A stretch of 64,000 nt of DNA from Enterococcus hulanensis (GCF_005405485.1 NZ_BJED01000001.1:1-64000), one strand, 5' to 3'; positions 25,301 through 33,321 are shown, counted from the first letter of the stretch. Numbers and translations are program-made. Notes: generated by a model from the letters alone, not told the origin.

Positions 25301-25948
25301 ATGCAGGGATTTGTTTTTGATTTAGATGGCGTGCTCGCCGATACTGCGAAGTACCATTACATTGCTTGGAAGCAATTGGCCGCTGAGATCGGCATTACGA
25401 TTGATGAAGTGTTCAATGAACAATTAAAGGGTATTAGTCGACAAGAATCATTGGAACGAATTTTGGCTCACGGTAAAAAAAGCAGTACCTTTTCAGCAGC
25501 CGAGCTAGCCAAGATGGCGGAAAAAAAGAATCAGCATTATGTCGAATTATTAGAAGAGCTGACGCCAGAGGATGCTTTGCCGGGAGTGAGAGAATTATTA
25601 GCAGCAGCTCGCGAACACAATATACCCTGTACAGTCGCTTCGGCATCGAAAAATGCTCCGCTGATTCTAGAAAAATTAGTACTGGCGGATTATTTTGTGG
25701 GGATTGTTGATCCTGAGTCGTTAGCTAAGGGCAAACCCGATCCGGAAATCTTTATCAAAGCCGCACAACTGATGGCACTTGATCCAAAAGAAGTGATCGG
25801 CTTTGAAGATGCGCAGGCTGGTATCGATGGGATTAAAGGCTGTGGAATGTATGCGATCGGGATCGGAGAGGCAGAGCAGTTAAAAGGTGCGGATCGAGTG
25901 ATTACTGATTTAACAGAAATAGCTATTGAAGAGTTGCTTCGAATATAG
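25301..25948 (+). CDS. pgmB: Beta-phosphoglucomutase (HAD superfamily)
   Basis: The 215-residue protein has the HAD nucleophile motif F-D-L-D-G-V (Asp7 nucleophile, Asp9 acid/base), the cap region, S-A-S-K-N-A for motif II, and G-F-E-D-A-Q-A-G-I for motif IV. It turns beta-glucose-1-phosphate from the GH65 enzyme into glucose-6-phosphate. The ATG at 25301 follows AAGGGGAG and sits two bases after the GH65 stop codon, so translation is coupled. Its last 198 bases are repeated as an orphan fragment at 29503-29700. The terminator expected here now lies after that fragment. Confidence 0.93.
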   Translation: MQGFVFDLDGVLADTAKYHYIAWKQLAAEIGITIDEVFNEQLKGISRQESLERILAHGKKSSTFSAAELAKMAEKKNQHYVELLEELTPEDALPGVRELLAAAREHNIPCTVASASKNAPLILEKLVLADYFVGIVDPESLAKGKPDPEIFIKAAQLMALDPKEVIGFEDAQAGIDGIKGCGMYAIGIGEAEQLKGADRVITDLTEIAIEELLRI

Positions 25949-25957
25949 GAAAACGGA
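25751..25957 (+). repeat. Left copy of the pgmB 3'-end duplication
   Basis: This segment is inside and just past pgmB. It matches 29503-29709 without gaps: few changes over the last 155 coding bases, more in the first 40. The match runs nine bases past the stop codon (GAAAACGGA) and then ends abruptly. Confidence 0.88.
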
Positions 25958-26400
25958 ACATGTAAAAGTTTGCCAGAGCTGCATCTAGAAGTGATTAATT
26001 ATTGGGTATATAAACTTGTGAATTAAATATTACATTTTCTTACGACCGTTAGTCACGACTATGCCTTCAAAAAAAGGACGCCATTCCGTACAACAAAAGA
26101 CATATCCTAGTTCCTATATAAAAATAGTACGCATTTTGTTACTCCAAATCCAAACTTTGCTTGATGGCAGAGGGTGGATTTGGGGTTCTTTTGTTTTATA
26201 GAGGAAGCCCATTTATTTTATAAAACGGTAAGAATATGGGTGGATAAAACAACTTATTTCCTAATTTTTCACGGTAAAATAGAGTGAATCGTTATAATCA
26301 GTATCTATGTATTACGGATAGAGAAACATCCTTTTTCAGGTTTTCTTGTTCAGTGAATGCCGATAAAGAAAGGTAAGTTGAAAAGAAGGAGAGGAAGAAA
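25958..26400. other. Intergenic region before the repeat-rich surface protein
   Basis: No gene is visible. It is AT-rich and holds one likely terminator (26142-26192). A TATAAT-like stretch (GTTATAAT near 26294) may belong to the promoter of the surface-protein gene. This is the left part of a segment that seems to have been inserted between pgmB and its terminator. Confidence 0.55.
26142..26192 (+). terminator. Terminator-like hairpin
   Basis: CTCCAAATCCA (26142-26152) pairs with TGGATTTGGGG (26175-26185) and is followed by TTCTTTTGTTTT. It lies about 190 bases past pgmB and may now end the glucoside operon, replacing the displaced native terminator. Confidence 0.6.
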
Positions 26401-29400
26401 TTGAAGAAAAATGTAGGGAAATTATTTGTTGTTTTGATGTTACTTTTCCAGTCTATACCGGTCGCTGAATGTGCACAGGCAATAACGACCGAATCAGAAC
26501 AGCCGCACGGTCAGCAGGTTGCCGTGTCGTCGGAAGCCTTAAAAGAAAGCACGACCGTTTCCGACAACGGCAATTCTACTACACCATCTCAAGCAAGCGT
26601 GCTAAAACCAAGTGCGAGCAGTCAATCAAGTACCACTGTTCCAACGGCTAAATCTTCATCCAGTTCGCAGTCATTAGAGCAAACGACAACTTCAACTCAT
26701 GAAGAGACTAAACAAACAGTTTCGAAAGCGTCAGCACCAACACCTGCGATTACGAAGGGCATCAATACAGATATAGAGCGAGAAGAAACGCCGGAGATAC
26801 TAATCAATTATGAGGAAGAACTGCTGGAAGGCTTCGACTCAGCAGCTTCTTATGAATTACGCTTTGGTAACAAGAATAAAATCTCTGTTTCAAATGTAGT
26901 TAGTTACAAAATTACTGAAGAAATGTTCGGTAAAGTCTGGAAGATCGTTCGTTTGGGAAATGGACATACAACACAAGAAAGTCTGGCACAAGATTTGACG
27001 ATTGGCTGGCGACAACAATTGCCTGAGAGTTTAATAACGGTTGAAGATGAAACAGAAAAAGATAAAAATGACGGAAAGCTGATTGGTGTTGATGCCAAAA
27101 TGCAATACCGCAAACAGGGGGAAACGGATTGGCTCCAAGGAGCACTCAACGGTATAGTGGAAAACTTAGATCCGGGTGCTTATGAGGTTCGCTATGCCGC
27201 TAATCATGGGGGAGATAAATTTGCCAGCCTGCCTATCAATAAAACCATCAATCCTGGCTTGGAGCGTGAAGAAACACCGACTATCAGAATCAATTACGAA
27301 ATGGAACTGTTGGAGGGCTTTGATCCAGAGGCTTCTTATGAATTACGCTTTGATACTAACAATATAATCTTTGTCTCAAACGTAGCTAGTTATAAAATTA
27401 CTGAGAATATGTTCAGCAAGGTCTGGAAGATCGTTCGTTTGGGAGACGGGCTAACAACGCAAGAAAGTAAAGTACAAAATTTGACCATTAAGGACCGCCA
27501 ACAATTGCCTGAGAATTTGATAAAGGTTGAAGATGAAACAGAAAAAAATAAAAATGACGGAAAGCTGATTGGTGTTGATACCAAAATGCAATACCGCAAA
27601 CAGGGGGAAACGGATTGGCTCCAAGGAGCACCCAACGATAGAGTGGAAAACTTAGGTCCGGGTACTTACGAGGTTCGCTATGCCGCTAACCAAGAGGGGA
27701 ATAAATTTGCCAGCTTGTCTATTAAAAAAACCATCAAACCTGGCTTAGAGCGAGAAGAAGCACCTGCGTTTATCATTGATTACGAGAATGAGAAGTTTTT
27801 GAAGCTAGATCCAGCTGCTACTTATGAGCTGACAGAAATTCCCGTCTTTCCACTTCGAGAGAAATTGAACAAGTCGCTCGTGATTACTCCCGGACAGTCT
27901 ACCTATCAACTCACCGAGGAGATGTTAGGAAAAAAATGGCGTATCGTTAGAAAAGCGCGTTCGGCAGAGTTCATGGATAGTCAAGTGCAGGATATTTATT
28001 TGGATCAACGCTTTAATATTAGCGCCGAAACATTCACGGCTATCAAAGAAACGAGTCCTGGAGCTGGAGACGGCAAGTTAAAAAATGTCTTCAAAAATAC
28101 GCAGTATCGAGAAAAAGGTTCTCCTAATTGGCTTGATGGAGAAACTCACGGTACTGTTGAACATCTACCAGAAGCAGTTTATGAGATACGCTACAAAGGC
28201 GACACTGGACAACGAATGTTTGCCAGTGAGATCATCGAGGTGGATCTTGCCAATGGGTTGATTCAGAAAATCAAGCCAGAAATCAAAATAGATTATGAAC
28301 GAGAACTGCTTTACGATTATTTGCTTAATGAGCAGTACAAGACAGCTTCTTATGTCATAGATCATTGGATTTATGCCCCACAGCCAAAAAATCTAGAGGT
28401 TCCAATCACGGAAGAAATGTTTGACACATGGACATATATAAACATCGAAGAGCAGATAGGAATATCTGTTGCAAGCGATGTGCAGAAATTTGTCATTCCA
28501 AAACGCCAAACTCTTGATGGAAAGACGATATCAGTTGATCATGAGACCTATGGTGGAGCGAAGGATGGTCGTTTGACGGGTATTTTTACTACTATGGAAT
28601 ACCGCAGGACTGGCTCTAATAAATGGCTAAAAGGAACCACAGATGGGACCATCAAAAATCTGTCTCCGGGAACCTATGAGATCCGCCAAGCAGGCAGTAA
28701 TGCGGAACAAAAGTTTGCGAGCTTACCGATAACAAGAGAGATAAAAGCAGGTGTGCCAAAGGCCAAAACGCCGCAATTAAGCCTTAACTATGAAGGAGAA
28801 ACGCTCGATGGTCTAGATGTGTCGGCAACATATCAATTAACTCTAGATGGTAAAGAATATTTAGTTAAGGGAATAAAAAGCTATGCGATCCCTCCAGAGA
28901 TGTTTGGTAAGGACATCACGATTATTCAGGTCGGCGATGGCAAGGATAGTTTGAATAGCGATCCACAAAAGCTAATGATTAAGGCGCGGCCCGTCATAGA
29001 TACAAAAGTGATTCAAGCCATCAATGTCAGCGGACAGAAGAAGCAAGATGGTCAGTTAAAAGGGATCACAGCGGACATGGAATATCGGATATCAGGCACT
29101 TCTGCATGGCACCAAGGAACAAAAGCAGGTGTGATCTCGAATTTATCCGCCGGAACTTACGAGATTCGCTACTCAAGCAGCAATGAAAAACAAAGATTTG
29201 CGAGTGCAAGTATCGAAAAAATCATCGGCACTAGCACAGAGAACGTACCAACTGGCCCGTCAGAGAAGCCTTCTGCTGGCAAGCCAGTGCCAAAGCAACC
29301 AGCCAATAAGACACAAAACACTAAAGTACAAGCCGGGCAGATATCAAAAGCTGTACGAGTCGAAAAGCCTAGTGTAAAAACACGCCCTAAATCATTACTA

Positions 29401-29499
29401 AAAGCAGGAGACGAAACCTCTTATAATATGATACTGGTTGGAATAGGGCTGCTAGCAGTATTGACTCTTTATTGGAAGAAAAGGTACAAAAAAAGTTAA
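26401..29499 (+). CDS. Large secreted surface protein with five ~165-residue repeats and a degenerate sorting signal
   Basis: The start is a TTG with GGAGAGG upstream, giving M-K-K-N-V and a signal peptide of about 25 residues. Residues 26-120 are Ser/Thr-rich. Five repeats then begin near residues 126, 288, 450, 621 and 784. Each opens with a version of E-R-E-E-T-P-x-I-x-I-N-Y-E and closes with D-G-K-L-x-G-V-x5-Y-R-x2-G-x3-W-L-x-G, then Y-E-V-R-Y-A and F-A-S. The first two repeats are nearly identical in DNA. The C-terminus has the anchor layout (hydrophobic helix, K-K-R-Y-K-K-S), but the expected LPKTG reads L-L-K-A-G-D-E. Sortase anchoring may therefore fail. The repeat family is unknown to me; an adhesin-like role is a guess. 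Confidence 0.85.
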   Translation: MKKNVGKLFVVLMLLFQSIPVAECAQAITTESEQPHGQQVAVSSEALKESTTVSDNGNSTTPSQASVLKPSASSQSSTTVPTAKSSSSSQSLEQTTTSTHEETKQTVSKASAPTPAITKGINTDIEREETPEILINYEEELLEGFDSAASYELRFGNKNKISVSNVVSYKITEEMFGKVWKIVRLGNGHTTQESLAQDLTIGWRQQLPESLITVEDETEKDKNDGKLIGVDAKMQYRKQGETDWLQGALNGIVENLDPGAYEVRYAANHGGDKFASLPINKTINPGLEREETPTIRINYEMELLEGFDPEASYELRFDTNNIIFVSNVASYKITENMFSKVWKIVRLGDGLTTQESKVQNLTIKDRQQLPENLIKVEDETEKNKNDGKLIGVDTKMQYRKQGETDWLQGAPNDRVENLGPGTYEVRYAANQEGNKFASLSIKKTIKPGLEREEAPAFIIDYENEKFLKLDPAATYELTEIPVFPLREKLNKSLVITPGQSTYQLTEEMLGKKWRIVRKARSAEFMDSQVQDIYLDQRFNISAETFTAIKETSPGAGDGKLKNVFKNTQYREKGSPNWLDGETHGTVEHLPEAVYEIRYKGDTGQRMFASEIIEVDLANGLIQKIKPEIKIDYERELLYDYLLNEQYKTASYVIDHWIYAPQPKNLEVPITEEMFDTWTYINIEEQIGISVASDVQKFVIPKRQTLDGKTISVDHETYGGAKDGRLTGIFTTMEYRRTGSNKWLKGTTDGTIKNLSPGTYEIRQAGSNAEQKFASLPITREIKAGVPKAKTPQLSLNYEGETLDGLDVSATYQLTLDGKEYLVKGIKSYAIPPEMFGKDITIIQVGDGKDSLNSDPQKLMIKARPVIDTKVIQAINVSGQKKQDGQLKGITADMEYRISGTSAWHQGTKAGVISNLSAGTYEIRYSSSNEKQRFASASIEKIIGTSTENVPTGPSEKPSAGKPVPKQPANKTQNTKVQAGQISKAVRVEKPSVKTRPKSLLKAGDETSYNMILVGIGLLAVLTLYWKKRYKKS
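27041..27646 (+). repeat. Two near-identical ~115-bp direct repeats inside the surface-protein gene
   Basis: The stretch at about 27041-27155 recurs at about 27527-27641, 486 bases later, with only a few changes. It encodes the end of protein repeats 1 and 2. The other three repeats differ much more. This points to recent duplication or gene conversion between units 1 and 2. Confidence 0.8.
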
Positions 29500-29502
29500 A
29501 AC

Positions 29503-29700
29503 TTTATCAAAGCTACAGAATTAATGGACCTTCAACCAAACGAGGTGATCGGCTTTGAAGATGCGCAGGCTGGTATCGACGGGATTAAAGGCTGTGGAAT
29601 GTATGCAATCGGGATCGGAGAGGCAGAGCAATTAAAAGGTGCGGATCGAGTGATTACTGATTTAACAGAAATAGCTATTGAAGAGTTACTTCAAATATAA
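29503..29700 (+). pseudogene. Orphan 3' fragment of pgmB
   Basis: Sixty-five codons, in frame up to a TAA, encode F-I-K-A-T-E-L-M-D-L-Q-P-N-E-V-I-G-F-E-D-A and onward to the pgmB C-terminus. It has no start codon or ribosome site. It aligns without gaps to 25751-25948. The first 40 bases differ more than the remainder, as expected if this is the end of an older, diverged allele. Its native terminator follows directly. Confidence 0.9.
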
Positions 29701-29701
29701 G

Positions 29702-29745
29702 AAAACGGAGACTGCCAAACGAATCGGCAGTCTCCGTTTTTGATT
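29702..29745 (+). terminator. Strong terminator, probably the native pgmB terminator
   Basis: AAAACGGAGACTGCC and GGCAGTCTCCGTTTT form a perfect 15-bp stem with a nine-base loop, ending in TTTTTG. It begins one base after the fragment's stop codon. It also lies in the right place to end the convergent surface-protein gene on the minus strand. Confidence 0.88.
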
Positions 29746-29761
29746 CACTGAAGGAAACGAT

Positions 29762-31372
29762 TTATTTACTTGCTTTTCTTGTCTGTCTCATCAAAAGTAA
29801 TGAGAAAACCAAAAGGATACCTCCAACTACGATCAACAATGGTGAGGTTTGTTCTCCTGTAATAGGATAATTCTTTTTGCCTACTGTTGAGTTGATTTCT
29901 TGGAATGTTCCCTTGTTTCCATTTGTTGGCGGGTCATCATTCGATCCTAATGGACCTGGGATCATTTTACTAGAGTCAGTGGTACTAGAGTCAGTGGTAC
30001 TAGAATCGGTGGTGCTAGAGTCGGTAGTGCTAGAGTCGGTGGTACTAGAATCGGTGGTGCTAGAGTCGGTAGTGCTAGAGTCGGTGGTACTAGAATCGGT
30101 GGTGCTAGAGTCAGTGGTACTAGAGTCAGTGGTACTAGAGTCAGTGGTACTAGAGTCAGTGGTACTAGAGTCGGTGGTACTAGAGTCAGTAGTACTTGGT
30201 TCAGTAGTACTTGGTGTAGTTGAATCTTCTGTCAAAATAAATTTATTTCCGGTAGCATTTTTACCCTCATCTTTAAGTTCGTCAAAGGGTGATTTCCAGG
30301 TTGTTCTGGAAAATGCCAAAGTATAGTTTCCAGAATGACGTGCAATATCGGTTAATCTTCCAACGTTGACCTCTAGTTCTTCTTTTAATGTGGGCGTATC
30401 ATCTTGAACGATCCAGCCGGTATAACCATCTTTCCGAACCTGAATGCTCAGAGCATTTTGTGTATTTGAAATGGTAAAATTTTCTCCCTCCAAATTAGAA
30501 AAACTAAACCCTCCATTTGCATCAGTTTTTGTACTAGCGACAACAATGTCTCCAGAGTCAGTATGTTCAACTAAATCTACCCAAACATCTTCAAAAGCAG
30601 TTGATTCGGACCATGCAGGTGAATCTTCGGATGATGAAAGCTCTTGATAGTTTACTTGGCCATCAATTGTTGGCTGAATCACAAAAATATTTTGATAATT
30701 CGCAGTTGGAGCATTGTTTGGTCTTTGTGTATCCAACCAACTTGTTAAACCGACTTGTCCAGTAAGCTGTTCAGTAGTCATTTGGCTAAGATCCAAGTTA
30801 ATTGAACAATTTGTCATTGCATCAAAATCAGATTTAAGTCTTTCACCTGTATCAATTTTTATCATTTCGATTCGATAACCCATAAAGGTTCCTGGAAATT
30901 CATAGTAATCCTCAGGATGAGCATGCTGCATCAAAAGCTCCGTCTTATCATCAAAGGTGATACCGTCATCGGTCGTATAGAAATGGAAATCAACGCCTTT
31001 ATCTCTGAAATCTTCTATTGACGAAATAGTTTGAGGGCTGTCGGGAACATTCGTATCCCGGAATAACAAGATCAGTTTAAAGGAATCTCCTTCAATACTT
31101 TGTACAACTGGTTCCTCAGTTGGAGTAAGCATTGTCCATGTAGCAAACAAATCCTCGCGATAAAAATCTCTTACTCGGTTCAAGGAGTCCCGCTCCAATC
31201 GACTAGACAACGAGTTTGGAAAATAAAGAACATGTCCGAATTCATTCGTAGCTTCAGGCCCAAAAATAACTGCACTCTGAGTACTCGTAAGTGCTTCAGC
31301 CGTAGATTTCCCCAAGAGAGCCGTAAAACCAACAAGAAATACAATAGTTAGTACCTTTCTAAATCTTTTCAA
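29762..31372 (-). CDS. Cell-wall surface protein with (STTDS)n stalk and YPITG sorting signal
   Basis: The gene encodes about 536 residues from a TTG start (31372) preceded by GGGGAG; the ATG at 31402 lies before that ribosome site. A signal peptide of about 25 residues is followed by a 350-residue ectodomain of unknown type. Its C-terminal part resembles a Cna-B or carboxypeptidase-like beta-sandwich (T-D-A-N-G-G-F-S-F-S-N-L near residue 305). Next come about 15 copies of S-T-T-D-S, a short linker, and the anchor N-Y-P-I-T-G-E-Q-T-S, hydrophobic helix, R-Q-T-R-K-A-S-K. The sorting motif has Y in place of the usual L. No partner genes adjoin it. Function unknown; probably a wall-anchored adhesin-like protein. 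Confidence 0.87.
   Translation of the reverse strand: MKRFRKVLTIVFLVGFTALLGKSTAEALTSTQSAVIFGPEATNEFGHVLYFPNSLSSRLERDSLNRVRDFYREDLFATWTMLTPTEEPVVQSIEGDSFKLILLFRDTNVPDSPQTISSIEDFRDKGVDFHFYTTDDGITFDDKTELLMQHAHPEDYYEFPGTFMGYRIEMIKIDTGERLKSDFDAMTNCSINLDLSQMTTEQLTGQVGLTSWLDTQRPNNAPTANYQNIFVIQPTIDGQVNYQELSSSEDSPAWSESTAFEDVWVDLVEHTDSGDIVVASTKTDANGGFSFSNLEGENFTISNTQNALSIQVRKDGYTGWIVQDDTPTLKEELEVNVGRLTDIARHSGNYTLAFSRTTWKSPFDELKDEGKNATGNKFILTEDSTTPSTTEPSTTDSSTTDSSTTDSSTTDSSTTDSSTTDSSTTDSSTTDSSTTDSSTTDSSTTDSSTTDSSTTDSSTTDSSTTDSSKMIPGPLGSNDDPPTNGNKGTFQEINSTVGKKNYPITGEQTSPLLIVVGGILLVFSLLLMRQTRKASK
29969..30190 (-). repeat. 15-bp tandem repeat encoding the STTDS stalk
   Basis: About 15 tandem copies of a 15-base unit (plus-strand form near TAGAGTCAGTGGTAC) are visible. 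Some units form a 45-base higher-order pattern repeated twice near 30000-30089, a sign of slippage or unequal crossing-over. The copy number is likely to vary between strains. Confidence 0.9.
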
Positions 31373-31569
31373 AATAATCACTCCCCTATAAAAATAATTC
31401 ATTTTTAAACGAATACGGTCTGTTTCAAATTTAATATAACTCGAAAATAATCGATTGGACCATCATAAATCGGTAAGGGATAAATCAATATTTGCTAACG
31501 TTTAATAAGTGATAATATTTTTTTGAATTAAATTATATATTTGAATTATAATTACTTTAAAAATATTTT

Positions 31570-31814
31570 CTGGCAAATATTCGTTCAGCAAAACAGAAGT
31601 ACTTTTACGTAACCAAAGACGAAATGGCCGCCCTTGGTTTATCAGACAAGCAATTAGGTTTAAGAATGGTTGTTGATAACGGTAAAATAGTCTTAACACC
31701 TAAAAAAATCATCCTGAAACAATTGATGAGCTTTTTGCTGACTATGATGGAACAGCTCTGAATGCCGACGATCGATACGAATGGGATGAGCCAGTAGGAA
31801 GGGAGCTGCTCTAG
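31570..31814 (+). pseudogene. MazE/AbrB-like antitoxin with broken reading frame
   Basis: One frame encodes A-N-I-R-S-A-K-Q-K-Y-F-Y-V-T-K-D-E-M-A-A-L-G-L and runs to L-T-P-K-K. A seven-A run at 31703-31709 follows. The continuation D-E-L-F-A-D-Y-D-G-T and W-D-E-P-V-G-R-E-L-L, typical of MazE C-termini, is in the -1 frame and ends at a TAG at 31812. One lost A would explain this. The first plausible codon is CTG (31570), with a TAA just before it and no ribosome site. The antitoxin is therefore probably inactive, unless slippage on the A-run or a CTG start rescues it. Confidence 0.8.
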
Positions 31815-32156
31815 TTGGAGAAGGATAAAACATATTTTGAACTACAACAGGGCGATATCCTATTTTTAGATTTTGATCCAACATTAGGACATGAGCAGAG
31901 AGGTTACAGACCCTGTATTGTTCTAACAAAATCTATCAAATATTTAAATTATATGTTTGGGGTTGCTCCAATTACCAGTAATTCGAAGGAGTTTCCCTTA
32001 CACCTGCCTTTACCTAAGGAACTGAATCTCCATGGAAAAGTACTTCTTGAACACCATCGGATACTAGATTTAGAAACATGCAAATTCAAATTCGTTGAGT
32101 CAGCTCCTCCAGACTTTACTGAAGAGTGTATCGCAAGGCTAAAAGTACTCTATTAA
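31815..32156 (+). CDS. MazF/PemK-like endoribonuclease toxin
   Basis: The 113-residue protein has the MazF beginning Q-Q-G-D-I-L-F-L-D-F-D-P-T-L-G-H-E-Q-R-G-Y-R-P and the central L-L-E-H-H-R-I-L-D-L-E segment, where the family usually has an R-x-x-D. Family members cut single-stranded mRNA and are held inactive by MazE. The start is the TTG immediately following the antitoxin's TAG, with GGGAG ten bases upstream, so translation was coupled to the antitoxin. The toxin is intact although its antitoxin frame is broken. Either the toxin is weak or poorly expressed, or the antitoxin is rescued. Confidence 0.85.
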   Translation: MEKDKTYFELQQGDILFLDFDPTLGHEQRGYRPCIVLTKSIKYLNYMFGVAPITSNSKEFPLHLPLPKELNLHGKVLLEHHRILDLETCKFKFVESAPPDFTEECIARLKVLY

Positions 32157-32277
32157 GTGTTTCGAGAGAGTTCTAGTAAAAAATATTAAGGTAAGTAAGA
32201 GGAAAATATTTGTGAGAAAATGATTATAAACAGATTGACAATCCTTATTGATTTATGATAACCTTTCCATAAGTTCT

Positions 32278-32306
32278 TGATGTTATTACTTCGGGTAAGC
32301 ATGTGA
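32278..32306 (+). promoter_or_regulatory. RAT-like element upstream of the true RAT
   Basis: GATGTTATTACTTCGGGTAAGCATG resembles the RAT at 32327-32355 in order and spacing (GATGTTAT-ACTT-N-GTGAGCA), but has no terminator after it. It may be a decayed duplicate or a second binding site for the antiterminator. Confidence 0.4.
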
Positions 32307-32326
32307 GAAGCAAATAGAAAATTGTT

Positions 32327-32397
32327 GGATGTTATCACTTTATGTGAGCAGGACCTATTTACCGCACAGTTGTCGTGTACGTAAATGGGCTTTTTTT
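32327..32397 (+). promoter_or_regulatory. Ribonucleic antiterminator (RAT) and terminator before the BglG-type gene
   Basis: The RAT hairpin at 32327-32355 (GGATGTTATCACTTT…GTGAGCAGGACC) overlaps the terminator at 32354-32397, in which CCTATTTAC pairs with GTAAATGGG before seven T residues. This is the classic BglG/LicT switch: the bound antiterminator stabilises the RAT and prevents the terminator. A TTGACA at 32235 is a candidate -35 box. The regulator gene begins at 32421, so it controls its own expression. Confidence 0.85.
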
Positions 32398-32420
32398 GTG
32401 GCTAGCGAGGGAAATATTTT

Positions 32421-33254
32421 ATGATCATAAAACGAGTGTTAAATAATAATACCGTCATTTCTTCCAACAGCAAAGGTGTCGATGTGCTGTTGATGGGGAA
32501 GGGCATTGCTTTTGGTAAAAAGAAGGGTCAAGCGGTCGACATGGAGCAGATCGAAAAAACCTTTTTACTGAGGGATAAAGAGACTCAAAGTAAATTTACT
32601 GAATTATTGATCAATGTGCCGATGGAGCATATTTTGGTCTCGGAAAAGATTATCAATTTTGGCAAAATCAAATTAGGTAAGAATTTGAATGAGATTATCT
32701 ATGTTAACTTGACTGACCACATTCATTCAGCCATCGATCGATATCAAGAAGGATTGATTTTGAAAAATCCGCTTCGTTGGGACATCGCACGTTTTTATCC
32801 CGATGAATATGCCGTTGGCGAGAAGGCTATTGAGGTTGTTCGGAACGATTTGGGAATATCCTTTGAGATTGATGAGGCAGCATTTATCGCAATCCATTTT
32901 GTAAATGCGGAGATGGATAAATCTTGGGATCTTGCTTACGAGATCGCAGAGATTACCAAAAGGATCGAGACGATCATCAAAAATCATTATCGGACAGAAT
33001 TTGATGAGAATTCGTTGGATTATTATCGTTTCATCACCCATGTGAAGTTTTTTGCCCAGCGATTATTGGCAGGAGACCACTATGATGATGAAGACGAGGA
33101 ATTATTAAACACATTGAAACATAAATATGAAGGTGAATACGCCAGTGCATTAGAAATCAAAAAGTACGTGCAACAGGACTTTGAGTATGAATTAAGTTCA
33201 ACCGAATTACTTTACTTAACTGCACACATTCGACGAATCACTAAAAATTTGTAA
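32421..33254 (+). CDS. BglG/LicT-family transcriptional antiterminator
   Basis: The 277-residue protein has the RNA-binding CAT domain (M-I-I-K-R-V-L-N-N-N-T-V-I, residues 1-55) and two PRD domains, with histidines in typical contexts (V-N-L-T-D-H-I, I-A-I-H-F-V-N-A and Y-L-T-A-H-I-R-R). In this family, phosphorylation of the PRDs by the PTS reports substrate and catabolite status. It binds RAT hairpins. One lies in its own leader and one before the next gene (33257-33285), so it drives both itself and the PTS/GH1 genes when the glucoside is present. Confidence 0.93.
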   Translation: MIIKRVLNNNTVISSNSKGVDVLLMGKGIAFGKKKGQAVDMEQIEKTFLLRDKETQSKFTELLINVPMEHILVSEKIINFGKIKLGKNLNEIIYVNLTDHIHSAIDRYQEGLILKNPLRWDIARFYPDEYAVGEKAIEVVRNDLGISFEIDEAAFIAIHFVNAEMDKSWDLAYEIAEITKRIETIIKNHYRTEFDENSLDYYRFITHVKFFAQRLLAGDHYDDEDEELLNTLKHKYEGEYASALEIKKYVQQDFEYELSSTELLYLTAHIRRITKNL

Positions 33255-33256
33255 CT

Positions 33257-33321
33257 AGGATTGTTATCCCATCGGAGCATGACCTAGAGCTTGTCATCAA
33301 GGCAGCTTTAGGTCTTTTTTT
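33257..33321 (+). promoter_or_regulatory. Second RAT/terminator switch before the PTS gene
   Basis: AGGATTGTTATCCCATCGGAGCATGACCT (33257-33285) fits the RAT pattern. It overlaps a terminator, in which GACCTA… pairs with …TAGGTC before seven T residues (33281-33321). It lies between the antiterminator gene and the PTS gene and gives a second checkpoint for readthrough. Confidence 0.85.

Noticed and set aside
25949-29760. Prophage or integrative element carrying the surface-protein gene
   Set aside because: There are no integrase, transposase or phage genes, and the flanking repeat is a piece of pgmB, not a tRNA or an IS end. Homologous recombination explains it better.
29965-30195. Regular repeat array that could suggest CRISPR
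   Set aside because: Units are 15 bases, contiguous and without spacers, and they encode S-T-T-D-S in a long open frame. It is a protein stalk. The plus-strand open frame across it (29877-30326) is a shadow of the repeat.
31693-31929. Minus-strand 78-residue frame over the toxin-antitoxin locus
   Set aside because: It is antisense to clear MazE/MazF-like coding sequence and has no ribosome site.
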